Positions 54,474 to 62,915 of a DNA stretch of 64,000 nucleotides are shown here, one piece after another; positions within the stretch are counted from its first letter, which is position 1; each line of letters opens with the position of its first letter. The position numbers and the translations under genes were made by a program. The DNA is from Salinimicrobium xinjiangense DSM 19287 (GTDB taxonomy: Bacteria > Bacteroidota > Bacteroidia > Flavobacteriales > Flavobacteriaceae), in contig NZ_KE384058.1 of assembly GCF_000423585.1 (NCBI RefSeq), positions 37,013 through 101,012 on the forward strand, in the 5' to 3' direction. The notes beneath the pieces were generated by a model that searched no databases, had not been told where the DNA came from, and saw only the letters and a program-made list of their open reading frames with translations.

Positions 54474-54824
54474 GGTAGGGGTATAAAAAAACGCCTTTTA
54501 CTATCTTAATATTTTGTTAAGGCACGTGAGCAAATATAATTAAAATATTTTCTTATTACCTACTGAAAATTATGAAGTTATGATATTTGAGCTTTAAAAA
54601 TAGGTATTTAGACTTCCTTTTAAAAAATAAATTGCTGGAAAAATCCTACAAATCATTTGTACCTGATTTAGGTCTGCTTGTCTTAAATTTTTCTAATAAA
54701 AAAGATCAGAAAATAATCCGTGGAAAAAACGATCTGAATTCCGGAAAACAAATAGAGTTATTACCGGGACTCCATCTTCTTAATTGAATGGCAGGTAAAA
54801 TTTATAAACCCGGAAATGAAAGAA
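54474..54824. other. Gene-free interval
   Basis: 350 AT-rich bases between the divergently placed ends; a 66-codon plus-strand frame at 54587 has no start signal or family and is probably chance. Confidence 0.35.
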
Positions 54825-55265
54825 TTAATATTTTACAGGCACCAGCATTACCGGAATATTTAAATCCTCCATTAGGTCCTGTTCAATGCTGCCCACAAAC
54901 ATCTGATAAAAGAAATTACGCCTGTGATGACCTGCAATAATAAGATCTGCATCTAGATCACGGACTGCAGCCTTAATCATTTTAACCGTAGATCCCTCCA
55001 GTTGTACCCCCTCGGCTTTGATATCCTTTTGCTGAAGCCCGGCGGCAAGTCTTTGTACAAGGTCTTTTTCCTTCTTCCGGTTTTCCACTCTTTTATCCTG
55101 GGCAAATTGAGGTCCCGCTTCAAGACCAAGAAAATCATCCGGATCGGCTTCGCTAACGTGCAGTATCCAGACTTTTGAACCAAAAGCCCTTGCTATTTCT
55201 TCGGCTTTTCCTAAAAGGCGATCAGCGTTCTTCTCAACATTGATAGCAACCAATATTTTTTTCAT
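54825..55265 (-). CDS. Universal stress protein (UspA family)
   Basis: A 146-residue single Usp domain: MKKILVAINVEKNADRLLGK at the start and LIIAGHHRRN ... VGSIEQDLM ... PVMLVP at the end. The ATP loop G-2x-G-9x-G(S/T) lacks its second Gly (GHHR), so nucleotide binding is uncertain. Cytoplasmic stress role. Confidence 0.88.
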   Translation of the reverse strand: MKKILVAINVEKNADRLLGKAEEIARAFGSKVWILHVSEADPDDFLGLEAGPQFAQDKRVENRKKEKDLVQRLAAGLQQKDIKAEGVQLEGSTVKMIKAAVRDLDADLIIAGHHRRNFFYQMFVGSIEQDLMEDLNIPVMLVPVKY

Positions 55266-55335
55266 GGTGGGATGATTAGTTCATTAAAGGTAGGAAATTT
55301 AGTTCTTTTGTGAAAGAAGGAGCAGCCGAAAATAA

Positions 55336-55366
55336 AAAGTCCGGAGCTTTTATGGCACCGGACTTT
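55336..55366 (-). terminator. Terminator of the S9 peptidase gene
   Basis: On the minus strand AAAGTCCGG, loop of 13, CCGGACTTT then TT; 6 bases beyond the stop codon at 55372. Confidence 0.75.
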
Positions 55367-55371
55367 AATTA

Positions 55372-57735
55372 TTAGTCTACCAGAGTTTCATTAAAAAGTT
55401 GCAGTATTCTTCTGTACTCATCTGTCCAGCTGCTGGGTTCCTGGAACCCATGATCTTCAACAGGATACACAGCCATTTCCCAGTTTTCCTTTTCTAATTC
55501 GATAAGTCTCTGCGCCAATCTTACTACATCCTGGAAATGAACATTCACATCAATCATTCCATGGGCGATCAAGAGGTGTCCTTCAAGACCTTCAGCAAAA
55601 TAGATAGGGGAGGAACGCCTGTAGGCGATAGGGTCATCAACGGGTTCATTCAGGATATTTGAGGTATAGCCATGATTGTAATGGGCCCAGTCTGTTACCG
55701 ATCTTAAGGCCGCACCTGCTTTAAATGTATCAGCTTCAGTGAAAAGGGCCATTAGAGTGATAAATCCGCCGTAGCTTCCGCCATAGATCCCCACTTTTTC
55801 GGGATCTACGTTATGTTCTGCAATGAGATATTTCACCCCGTCCACCTGGTCAGACAGGTCTTTGCCTCCCATATGTCGGTAGATTCCTGTTCTCCAGTCT
55901 CTTCCGTAGCCGGCACTTCCGCGGTAATCAATATCCAGCACAGTATATCCCAGATCTGTCAATAGATTGTGGAACATATATTCCCTGAAATAACTTGACC
56001 ACCATTTGTGTACGTTCTGCAGGTATCCGGCCCCATGAACAAAAATAACCGCAGCACCATTACTGGCTTCGGCCGTTGGTTTATATAACCTGGCAGGTAC
56101 CATTGCTCCATCCTGAGCCTCGAATTGGACCAGCTCGGGATCACGCCAGTCATAAGCTTTAAATTCATCGGACTGGCCGGAGGTAAGCTGCCTGGCTTCA
56201 GCCCCGGGAGAGGTCTTTTTCAGGTACAACTCCCATGGCTGGTTGGAGTAGGAGTACCTTATGGCCATATACTTTTCATCGGGAGAAAGCTCCACCTCAT
56301 TATTTCCTGTAAGAGAAGTGAGTTTTTCCATTTTTCCTCCCTTGACGGGCATCTTGTAGAAATGTCTCTCCCCCGAGTGTACTTCTGAAGTAGTCAGATA
56401 CCAGTGCTTTCCGTTTCGCGACAGGAAGGGATCAAACACCTCATATTCTCCCTTCGTAAGGGCTGTTTTTTGGCCGGAATCCACATTCAACAGGTAAAGG
56501 TGAGAATAACCTGTCTCCTCGCTTTGAAAATAAATAGTTTGATTGTCATCAAGCCAGCCTATGGTTCCACCACTCCAGGAATGTCCTATTCCGGGCCCTG
56601 CAATCCATGCTTCGTCTCTCTGGCGGTCCAGGCTTTTCAATTTTCCTGTTTCCAGATCCACGAGTGTGATCCATCGATCCTTGTTGTCTTCAGATCTTAC
56701 GATCAAAATTGCATTTTTTCCATCTTCAGAAAAATAAGGACCATTTGTGTACACCTCCCTTACTTCCTCTTTCCATTCCTTGTCGGGGTAATCACTTACA
56801 TAATCAGGAAGATCTTTGATCCCCGGCAGGTCATCTGTCTGCACTTTATATACTGTATCCTTTTCAAGATGGTAAATGGCGGTCTCAAGTTTTGCCTGCT
56901 CACTGCCAACCTTGCTTCGGGCAGGGAGATTTACGGTATATCCCGAAAGATCTGTATAATCGGGTACATCTGTATCTTTTGCGTCACTCCTGCTATATAG
57001 CTGAAAAGTAACATGGTCTCCTGCAGGAGAAACCTGCATATTCATAACTCTTTTGTCACCGGTATAATAGGTATAATCCGGGGCAGTGGCTGTCATTTCC
57101 CGATAAGCGTCTCTTGACTTTCGGTTCTCCTCCCGTTTTTTTACTTCTTCCAGCAATTGCAGATTTTCATCCTGAAGCCATTGATCCTGCTCAGAAAGTT
57201 TTTTCTCTTTTTCCTCTTTTTCTTTTCCTGAACGTATATTGGTCAGTTTCTTAATTGCCCCAGAGTTGAGGTTGTAAGTGTAGGCATTGTTCTCATAAAT
57301 GAAACTGATCCCTGATTCGTCGGCCAAAAACTGCGGATTGGATATTCCATTACTTAGCTCAACCAGTTTTTTTTCTTCCCGTTTTTTTAGATCATAAAGA
57401 AATAAAATTCCGTTACGGGTAAAAACTTTTTTATTATTCGCCTTATTAAAATCTCCCTGTCGTGGAAGCAGTTTGTCTTCTTCCTGCCAGCTTACTTTTT
57501 CTATTTTTTCAGGATTTTTAATGTTTAACCTGTAAAGGGAATCTGCAGGATTATTTTCAGGATTATATCTAAAGTAGATATTTTCACTGTGTGCTCCCCA
57601 GGAAATATTGGATGGGAAGTTGCCTATCCACGAAGGATCCTGCATTATCTTTTGCACTGTTAGATCTGATGTCTGGCCGTAAATGTGCTGTAGGCTAACA
57701 AAGGCCAAAATGTAGAGGAAATACTTATTACTCAT
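55372..57735 (-). CDS. S9 family (DPP IV/acylaminoacyl type) peptidase, secreted
   Basis: About 787 residues from ATG 57735, where a signal peptide (MSNKYFLYILAFVSLQHIYG) begins; the longer frame to 57843 runs through the upstream terminator and is rejected. N-terminal beta-propeller (about 40-520), C-terminal alpha/beta hydrolase with catalytic GGSYGGF, Asp in MIDVNVHF and His in EDHGF. Cleaves short peptides in the periplasm or outside. Confidence 0.9.
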   Translation of the reverse strand: MSNKYFLYILAFVSLQHIYGQTSDLTVQKIMQDPSWIGNFPSNISWGAHSENIYFRYNPENNPADSLYRLNIKNPEKIEKVSWQEEDKLLPRQGDFNKANNKKVFTRNGILFLYDLKKREEKKLVELSNGISNPQFLADESGISFIYENNAYTYNLNSGAIKKLTNIRSGKEKEEKEKKLSEQDQWLQDENLQLLEEVKKREENRKSRDAYREMTATAPDYTYYTGDKRVMNMQVSPAGDHVTFQLYSRSDAKDTDVPDYTDLSGYTVNLPARSKVGSEQAKLETAIYHLEKDTVYKVQTDDLPGIKDLPDYVSDYPDKEWKEEVREVYTNGPYFSEDGKNAILIVRSEDNKDRWITLVDLETGKLKSLDRQRDEAWIAGPGIGHSWSGGTIGWLDDNQTIYFQSEETGYSHLYLLNVDSGQKTALTKGEYEVFDPFLSRNGKHWYLTTSEVHSGERHFYKMPVKGGKMEKLTSLTGNNEVELSPDEKYMAIRYSYSNQPWELYLKKTSPGAEARQLTSGQSDEFKAYDWRDPELVQFEAQDGAMVPARLYKPTAEASNGAAVIFVHGAGYLQNVHKWWSSYFREYMFHNLLTDLGYTVLDIDYRGSAGYGRDWRTGIYRHMGGKDLSDQVDGVKYLIAEHNVDPEKVGIYGGSYGGFITLMALFTEADTFKAGAALRSVTDWAHYNHGYTSNILNEPVDDPIAYRRSSPIYFAEGLEGHLLIAHGMIDVNVHFQDVVRLAQRLIELEKENWEMAVYPVEDHGFQEPSSWTDEYRRILQLFNETLVD

Positions 57736-57792
57736 TTTGAAATTTAAATTGGAACGGCAATATAGAAAATCCCCCGGGAATCTATAAAATGT

Positions 57793-57822
57793 AAAAGCAC
57801 CGAAAAATTCTTCGGTGCTTTT
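57793..57822 (-). terminator. Terminator of the DUF2383 gene
   Basis: AAAAGCACCGAA, loop AAATTC, TTCGGTGCTTTT, a perfect 12-bp stem between the DUF2383 stop and the S9 peptidase start. Confidence 0.8.
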
Positions 57823-57843
57823 AAAAGAATAATTTTTATGCAA

Positions 57844-58323
57844 TCAGCCGTGACTGCGTTCCTGTTTGAATTCCCCGTTCTGCTGATATTGATATTTGAG
57901 TAGCTTTTTAATCGATTTCAATTCAAAAATACTGTTCTCAATAAAGGCTTTATGACGGATAAGGATTTCCCTAAAAGATCCCAGGTGAATACGGCAAAGC
58001 GCCTCGTGGTATGACTGAAGATCTTTTTTATTTAGCTTTAAAGTTTTGCTGATAATCTTTCGCTGTGCTTCAGGTTCAAATTCTTCTCTGTCTCTTTTAT
58101 ACAATTTGGAAGGGATGTAGGGTTTTTTACCATTGTAAAAAGCAATTTCATCGGCTAATTCTACAGCGAACCTTGAACGGCGGGAGGCTAAATTTTGATA
58201 ATAATGTTTTAGAGATGTGTCTGTGAGCTTCTCTGCAGACTTACGGCAGTGTTTGGACATCTCAAAGTTGTCTTCAATTAACTTCATTAGGATTAACTCC
58301 TTGATATCCTGGCTATTCATCAC
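57844..58323 (-). CDS. DUF2383 (PA2169-type) ferritin-like protein
   Basis: A 159-residue helical protein with LASRRSRFAVELADEIAFYN typical of the PA2169/DUF2383 family. Predicted four-helix bundle, function unknown, possibly envelope or oxidative stress. It is near another stress-type ferritin-like gene on the same strand, but each has its own terminator. Confidence 0.72.
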   Translation of the reverse strand: MMNSQDIKELILMKLIEDNFEMSKHCRKSAEKLTDTSLKHYYQNLASRRSRFAVELADEIAFYNGKKPYIPSKLYKRDREEFEPEAQRKIISKTLKLNKKDLQSYHEALCRIHLGSFREILIRHKAFIENSIFELKSIKKLLKYQYQQNGEFKQERSHG

Positions 58324-58483
58324 CTGAATTTTTTCTGTTTTTATAGATTATAAGTTATGAAAAAGACATGATTTTTCTACTGAATTTTCCTTACTTAACT
58401 ATTATTTGGCACTTGAAGAAGAAGACGACAAAAATCCTCTTAAAATATTTTTTCCTGAGATAGATTTTTTATTTAAAACATAA

Positions 58484-58516
58484 AAGAACCGTCTACACGA
58501 GGCAGACGGTTCTTTG
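58484..58516 (-). terminator. Terminator of the YciE/YciF-like gene
   Basis: AAAGAACCGTCT, loop ACACGAGGC, AGACGGTTCTTT, a perfect 12-bp stem about 17 bases beyond the stop. Confidence 0.85.
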
Positions 58517-58533
58517 AAATATATAGGGGCTGT

Positions 58534-59019
58534 TTAAGATTTTGCCTGACGGTTCAACCGGTCTTCGGCCATATCTGTAAGGAGATTGTCAGTTTTATAC
58601 TCTTCATCCAGAGTTTTCTGCAGTTTAGCGGCAATGTCATCATGACCTAATTCCTTAGCGTAACGTACTGCTGTACCATACCCGGAGATTTCATAGTGCT
58701 CTACACGTTGAGCTTCGGCTATTAGTCCGGCATCGCGTACATCCTTTTCAGTGTCTTCTTTCAGGAAAGATTCAGCCTCCTTAACGAGACCTTCCATTGC
58801 TTTACATTTTTCACCTGTAGGTTTGATACCGAGTTCGTCACAAACTTCTTCAATACGTTTAACATGACCTTCTGTTTCCTTAAGGTGTTTTTCGAAAGCC
58901 TTTTTCAATTTGTCATCATTGGCGTTTTTCTGCATTTTAGGAAGTGCTTCTACAAGTTGAGTTTCGGCACTGTACAAGTCCTTCAACTGGTGCTCAAACA
59001 GATCTTTTAAATTTTTCAT
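58534..59019 (-). CDS. YciE/YciF-like ferritin fold protein (DUF892)
   Basis: A 161-residue four-helix protein: LFEHQLKDLYSAETQLVEAL at the start and EAQRVEHYEISGYGTAVRYA in the third helix carry the conserved Glu/His of DUF892. Linked in other bacteria to general stress and possibly di-metal chemistry. Good length for the family. Confidence 0.9.
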   Translation of the reverse strand: MKNLKDLFEHQLKDLYSAETQLVEALPKMQKNANDDKLKKAFEKHLKETEGHVKRIEEVCDELGIKPTGEKCKAMEGLVKEAESFLKEDTEKDVRDAGLIAEAQRVEHYEISGYGTAVRYAKELGHDDIAAKLQKTLDEEYKTDNLLTDMAEDRLNRQAKS

Positions 59020-59174
59020 TTTTCTAGCTTTTTAAGTTTACTCTAATTTAATCAACGCTAGTAGAGAAGGCCGTTAAATGAGTAATAAATCTTTGTTGAA
59101 CTTTTACTAATAACACAGTAAAAACGGCAGTTCCTACAGGAATTAATTTTTATCTTGCGGTTTAAATTCAGCTT

Positions 59175-59690
59175 ATGTTTAAAATTCAGGATTACATCAG
59201 AGATATTAAGGATTTTCCCAGGGAAGGAATTGTGTATAAGGATATCACGCCCCTGCTACAGGATCCCGCAGCTACCCGAAAATCTCTCGAGGCGTTTTTG
59301 TCATTTTTGGAAGGTGAAAAAATTGATAAGGTAGTCGGAATCGAATCCCGCGGCTTCTTTTTTGCCACCCTTTTAGCGCAGGAATTAAACGCCGGTTTCG
59401 TCCCGGTTCGAAAACCCGGTAAGTTACCTTATAAAACACATCAGGAAAGTTATTCGCTTGAATACGGTAAGGATATTTTAGAAGTTCATTGTGATGCTAT
59501 AGAGAAAGGGGAAAGAATCCTTATCCATGATGACGTCCTGGCAACCGGTGGTACCGCCGCCGCTGCCTGTAAGCTGGTGGAGAAATTAGGAGGAGAGATT
59601 GTGCAGTGTAATTTCCTGATGGAACTGGATTTCTTGAAAGGAAAAGAAAAGATCAGTGCATATAAGGTGGTGTCGCTGATTAGTTATTAG
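59175..59690 (+). CDS. apt: Adenine phosphoribosyltransferase
   Basis: A 171-residue purine salvage enzyme converting adenine and PRPP to AMP. It has ESRGFFFATLLA, VRKPGKLPYKT and the PRPP-binding loop LIHDDVLATGGTAAAA. Length is normal. A TATCTTGC near 59151, a weak -7 match, precedes it. Confidence 0.95.
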   Translation: MFKIQDYIRDIKDFPREGIVYKDITPLLQDPAATRKSLEAFLSFLEGEKIDKVVGIESRGFFFATLLAQELNAGFVPVRKPGKLPYKTHQESYSLEYGKDILEVHCDAIEKGERILIHDDVLATGGTAAAACKLVEKLGGEIVQCNFLMELDFLKGKEKISAYKVVSLISY

Positions 59691-59837
59691 TTAATTGGGG
59701 ATTGGTTAATTGGGGAATCGTTAATTCGGGAATCGTTGAATCGGGAATCGTTAATTCGGGAATCGTTGAATCGGGAATCGTTGAATCGGGAATCGTTGAA
59801 TCGGGAATCGTTGAATCGGGAATCGTTGAATCGGGAA
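59691..59837. repeat. 15-bp minisatellite GGGAATCGTTGAATC
   Basis: About nine copies of GGGAATCGTTGAATC or GGGAATCGTTAATTC in tandem directly after apt, preceded by two looser copies with TTAATTGGGG. There are no unique spacers, so it is not CRISPR. Confidence 0.85.
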
Positions 59838-59920
59838 ATTAATAAAGCTCCACAGAATGCAAACCTGCAACCTGGAACTTGACACTTTCAATCTTGAATC
59901 TTAAATTTTGAATTTTGAAT
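59838..59920. repeat. TTGAATCTTAAATTTTGAAT-type repeat
   Basis: Degenerate repeats (GCAAACCTGCAACCTGG, TCTTGAATCTTAAATTTTGA) next to the minisatellite, resembling those at 43.03 and 37.14 kb. Confidence 0.5.
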
Positions 59921-59922
59921 TG

Positions 59923-60072
59923 TTAGAGTGAATTCTTCGTCACCCAGGTTTTCCATCCAATAAGAGCTTTTTGAAATTTGGTGGCTTTTGCAAGATCGAG
60001 CTGCCTTTTCGAGTAGCTGGGCAAAACTTTCTTGTTGATCTTTGAGAGCGTTCTGAAAATAGTTTTCTTCAT
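59923..60072 (-). CDS. Small basic conserved protein, 49 residues
   Basis: ATG 60072 to TAA 59923. The product starts MKKTIFRTLSKINKKVLPSY and ends TWVTKNSL; it is strongly basic. I recall similar 45-50 residue proteins in many Flavobacteria (pattern LPS(F/Y)xKRQLDLAKA...WRxYVTxNxL) without known function. This frame is preferred over an overlapping 67-codon frame at 59888-60091 because of that pattern and because it stops before the repeat. Confidence 0.6.
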   Translation of the reverse strand: MKKTIFRTLSKINKKVLPSYSKRQLDLAKATKFQKALIGWKTWVTKNSL

Positions 60073-60129
60073 GCCGGTTGGTTTCTACCAAAGATAATGA
60101 AAAAGTCTTCAGTGGTAGTGGGCAGTATT

Positions 60130-60278
60130 CAGGAAGTTAAAAGTGCAAATTGAGAACTTGAACACAGAATTTTAGAACCGAATTGAAGTTGACCAGGGGT
60201 TTTAACCCTGTCAGGATTCCAAACCCCCTGACAGAGGTTGTGCATTCTGTAACCTGCAACCTGCTACCTGTGTCGATC
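60130..60278. repeat. Dispersed hairpin repeats
   Basis: CAGGGGTTTTAACCCTG (about 60193-60209) and CTGTCAGGATTCCAAACCCC with CTGACAG (about 60207-60233) form dyads; CTGTAACCTGCAACCTGCTA follows. These are typical intergenic repeats; no gene. Confidence 0.5.
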
Positions 60279-62399
60279 TTACTCTTTTGTAATTATCTCA
60301 ATAACCCCTTTTGAGGCTTTCTCTCCATATTTTTCAACTGCTTTGGCATCTTTAAGTACAGTGATAAATTCAATATCATCTACGGAAATAGTTTTCACAT
60401 CAAAATCCTTTGGCATTTCTTTTCCGTTGACTACGTATAGAACATCAAGTGGGAGGGAGGCACTACCCACGTCCCTTACAGACAACCTGGTGCTTTTTCC
60501 ATCTTTAGAATCCTCAAATCGAATGGAATGAGCTGAAAAGTGAACATTTCCTTTTTCTTTCTTTGACTGCCGAGATTCGGCAGAAGCGTTTTTCATTTCT
60601 CCGGCAGTTTTTAATTCGATCTCTATTACTCCGTTTTTACCTGGTTCTCCATATTTCTCTACAGCATTGTGGTCTTTAAGAACATTGATAGTTTTAATTT
60701 TTGAAGGATCGATATCTGAAGAATTGAAATCCTTTTTCTGAATTTCCCCATCGATAATGATAAGTGGACCATTTTCCTGGGTGATGAATATTTGATTTTT
60801 TTCGTTTTCGGTTTGAACCGCGATGATATCTTCAGGCTCCTGGTGAAACTTTACATCGGTAAGTTCAAACTTTGAAGGTGTTGATGATGTAGATCTTTGG
60901 GTGATTTCAGATTTTACGCCAACCAGGACCGGCGGCGCATTTTCCTTTACATGAATAAAGTTCTGACTGGAACTCATTTGTTTCAAATCCATGGCTTTTA
61001 AAGCCGCTTTAAAGTCTTCAATTATCACGCTTTGTGCAAGAATAATGGCTCCGTCTTTTGCTTTACTGCCGTACTTTACTTTTGCTTCTGCCGGACTCAG
61101 TGCACTCCAGCCTTCCTTGATCAACAAGTATTTCCCTGTCAGGCGGGAAGTGCTGTATTCCTTGCCCTCAATGAGATACAAAGGTGAATTTCCCATCCCC
61201 GAAAGAGCTCCTTCTGTGTTTACCGGCGCAGAAGCATCAGGGGTCATCGTTACCTGTTCACCATCGGTATAGATCAATAGAGGACTAATTCCATTCTCGT
61301 TTTTGAGAGAGAGGCTTCCTGTGGTTCCTGTTGACTTCTTTCTAAAAGATACAGCAACATTAGTTAGCAAACCTTCAGAAAATTTAAGATCCTCAAATTT
61401 AAGCTCTACTCCCAGTTTGTTGAAAAGACGTTCAAAAGAACGCAGTGCCTGTTCATCAGATTCTTTTGTAACATGAGCAGCAACTTCTGTCCTGGTAATC
61501 TGCGGCTTGTCTTGTACAGGAACTGCCATCGCTTCGGTCTTTACATTAAAGCTGAAGATGAAGAAAAACAGAAAAGGCAGCAGAAAACTTACCTTCCAAA
61601 AATTCGATTTTTGAGAAACATTTTTATTGAGCATCATAATACGTTTTTTAATGAAGGATTGATAGAATTGATTGGTTAGAGCCGGCTTAAAACGGGCGAC
61701 TGATATTTTTAAAAGAGTCTTTTGATATTCCATTTTTGACACCTCTGTGGCTAACACTTCTTTGTCGGCCAGGTACTCGAGGTTTTGGACAAGGCTTTTT
61801 CTATAAAGCCAGGAAAATGGATTGAACCATAGCAGAAAAACGCTTAGGCTGCTAATTATCTGGTCAACAGAATGCCACTGGCGTACGTGTGAGCGCTCGT
61901 GCTTAAGGATCATTTCCAATTCGGCTGAGGTGTGCTGGTCCGGATCTATTACTATGTACTTAAAAAATGAAAACGGCTGAGTATTTCCATATTTCTGAAT
62001 AAGGTAGTGATCGCCTTGTGGAATGGTTTTGTGAGAATAGATCAACTTCAGAAGGGAAAAGACTTCAACCAGAAACTTAAAAAGGAAAAAACTGAGTCCA
62101 ACAAGATAAATTATTCCCGCCATTTGCCACCAGTCAAAGGATTCCGACCGGGTGGCTGTACTGGCTAATACTTCAGCTGAAAGATTTTCAGGAAAAAATG
62201 AAGCAGCAGAGCTCTCCACTTCGATGGTTCTCGTGATCTCCAGTGAGGGCAGGAGCAGGGAAGTGACAATTCCTGCCAATAAAAAGATGCGATTGGCTTT
62301 GAAGCTCGTGTCATTCTTCAGCAGGAAAAAATAGCCGGCGTAAAAAAGACTCATTAAACCTGCACTTTTAAGTAAATAAATAATAGCTTCTTCCATCAC
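60279..62399 (-). CDS. M56/BlaR1-type membrane peptidase with TonB-plug-like repeats
   Basis: A 706-residue membrane protein. Four transmembrane helices (about 8-28, 38-54, 92-118, 272-290) surround a cytoplasmic zinc peptidase loop with HERSH (H167, E168, H171). The long periplasmic part carries three repeats of a pattern KYGxxxKxGxIxI (YGSKAKDGAII, YGEPGKNGVIEI, YGEKASKGVIEI) with IIDG/VNGKE segments, like the plug of TonB-dependent receptors. It likely senses an envelope signal and cleaves the BlaI-type repressor encoded just upstream; the ATG overlaps that gene's stop by 4 bases. Confidence 0.85.
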   Translation of the reverse strand: MMEEAIIYLLKSAGLMSLFYAGYFFLLKNDTSFKANRIFLLAGIVTSLLLPSLEITRTIEVESSAASFFPENLSAEVLASTATRSESFDWWQMAGIIYLVGLSFFLFKFLVEVFSLLKLIYSHKTIPQGDHYLIQKYGNTQPFSFFKYIVIDPDQHTSAELEMILKHERSHVRQWHSVDQIISSLSVFLLWFNPFSWLYRKSLVQNLEYLADKEVLATEVSKMEYQKTLLKISVARFKPALTNQFYQSFIKKRIMMLNKNVSQKSNFWKVSFLLPFLFFFIFSFNVKTEAMAVPVQDKPQITRTEVAAHVTKESDEQALRSFERLFNKLGVELKFEDLKFSEGLLTNVAVSFRKKSTGTTGSLSLKNENGISPLLIYTDGEQVTMTPDASAPVNTEGALSGMGNSPLYLIEGKEYSTSRLTGKYLLIKEGWSALSPAEAKVKYGSKAKDGAIILAQSVIIEDFKAALKAMDLKQMSSSQNFIHVKENAPPVLVGVKSEITQRSTSSTPSKFELTDVKFHQEPEDIIAVQTENEKNQIFITQENGPLIIIDGEIQKKDFNSSDIDPSKIKTINVLKDHNAVEKYGEPGKNGVIEIELKTAGEMKNASAESRQSKKEKGNVHFSAHSIRFEDSKDGKSTRLSVRDVGSASLPLDVLYVVNGKEMPKDFDVKTISVDDIEFITVLKDAKAVEKYGEKASKGVIEIITKE

Positions 62400-62761
62400 T
62401 TCTTCCTTTCAATGATATCCAGGATCTCCCTAAGTTCCTGCGCACTTATTTTTTCTTCCTTCGCAAAAAAAGAAACTACATTTTTATAAGAGCTGTCAAA
62501 AAATTTTTTTGTAGCCATATTCATAAATTGCTTTCTGTATTCTTCTTTGGTGATCAAGGGATAGTACTGATGCGTTTTTCCAAAGGCATTGTGGGAAACA
62601 TAATTTTTCTCTTCCAGGTTCCGCACAATGGTAGATACCGTGTTGTAGTGCAGACCCTCATTAGGAAGATCGGCCAGGATGTCTTTTACAAAAGCTTTGT
62701 TCAACTTCCACAAAACCCTCATGATCTCCTCCTCCTTATTGGTTAATTTTTCCATATTCAT
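62396..62761 (-). CDS. BlaI/MecI-family repressor
   Basis: About 121 residues from ATG 62761 (MNMEKLTNKEEEIMRVLWKL; Met at 62755 also possible). Winged helix with NTVSTIVRNLEEKNYVSHN, then a helical dimer/cleavage tail. Represses its own operon until cut by the M56 partner. A palindrome 38 bases upstream is a good operator candidate. Confidence 0.92.
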   Translation of the reverse strand: MNMEKLTNKEEEIMRVLWKLNKAFVKDILADLPNEGLHYNTVSTIVRNLEEKNYVSHNAFGKTHQYYPLITKEEYRKQFMNMATKKFFDSSYKNVVSFFAKEEKISAQELREILDIIERKK

Positions 62762-62798
62762 ATCTCTGTAGAACAAACATAACTAAAAATATCGTTTC

Positions 62799-62818
62799 AT
62801 AACTATTTTTATAGTTAT
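62799..62818. promoter_or_regulatory. Operator candidate of the BlaI-M56 operon
   Basis: ATAACTAT-TTTT-ATAGTTAT, a perfect 8-4-8 dyad upstream of the repressor start. Confidence 0.6.
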
Positions 62819-62915
62819 TATTTTTATTCTTGTCTTTAGGGTTTAATTAACCTCTTCAAAATTGCCAAGATTCATGCATTCGGCGGGAAACTTATATCTT
62901 CGCAAAAAAAACTGA

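Noticed and set aside
54587-54787. 66-codon plus-strand ORF
   Set aside because: Lysine/leucine-rich translation of AT-rich spacer; no start context.
57736-57843. N-terminal extension of the S9 peptidase
   Set aside because: It would translate through the terminator hairpin of the upstream gene; the signal peptide begins at 57735.
59691-59837. Possible CRISPR array
   Set aside because: The 15-bp unit is repeated head to tail without unique spacers, and no cas gene is present.
59888-60091. 67-codon minus-strand ORF
   Set aside because: Runs into the TTGAATTTT repeat and overlaps the better-supported 49-residue frame.
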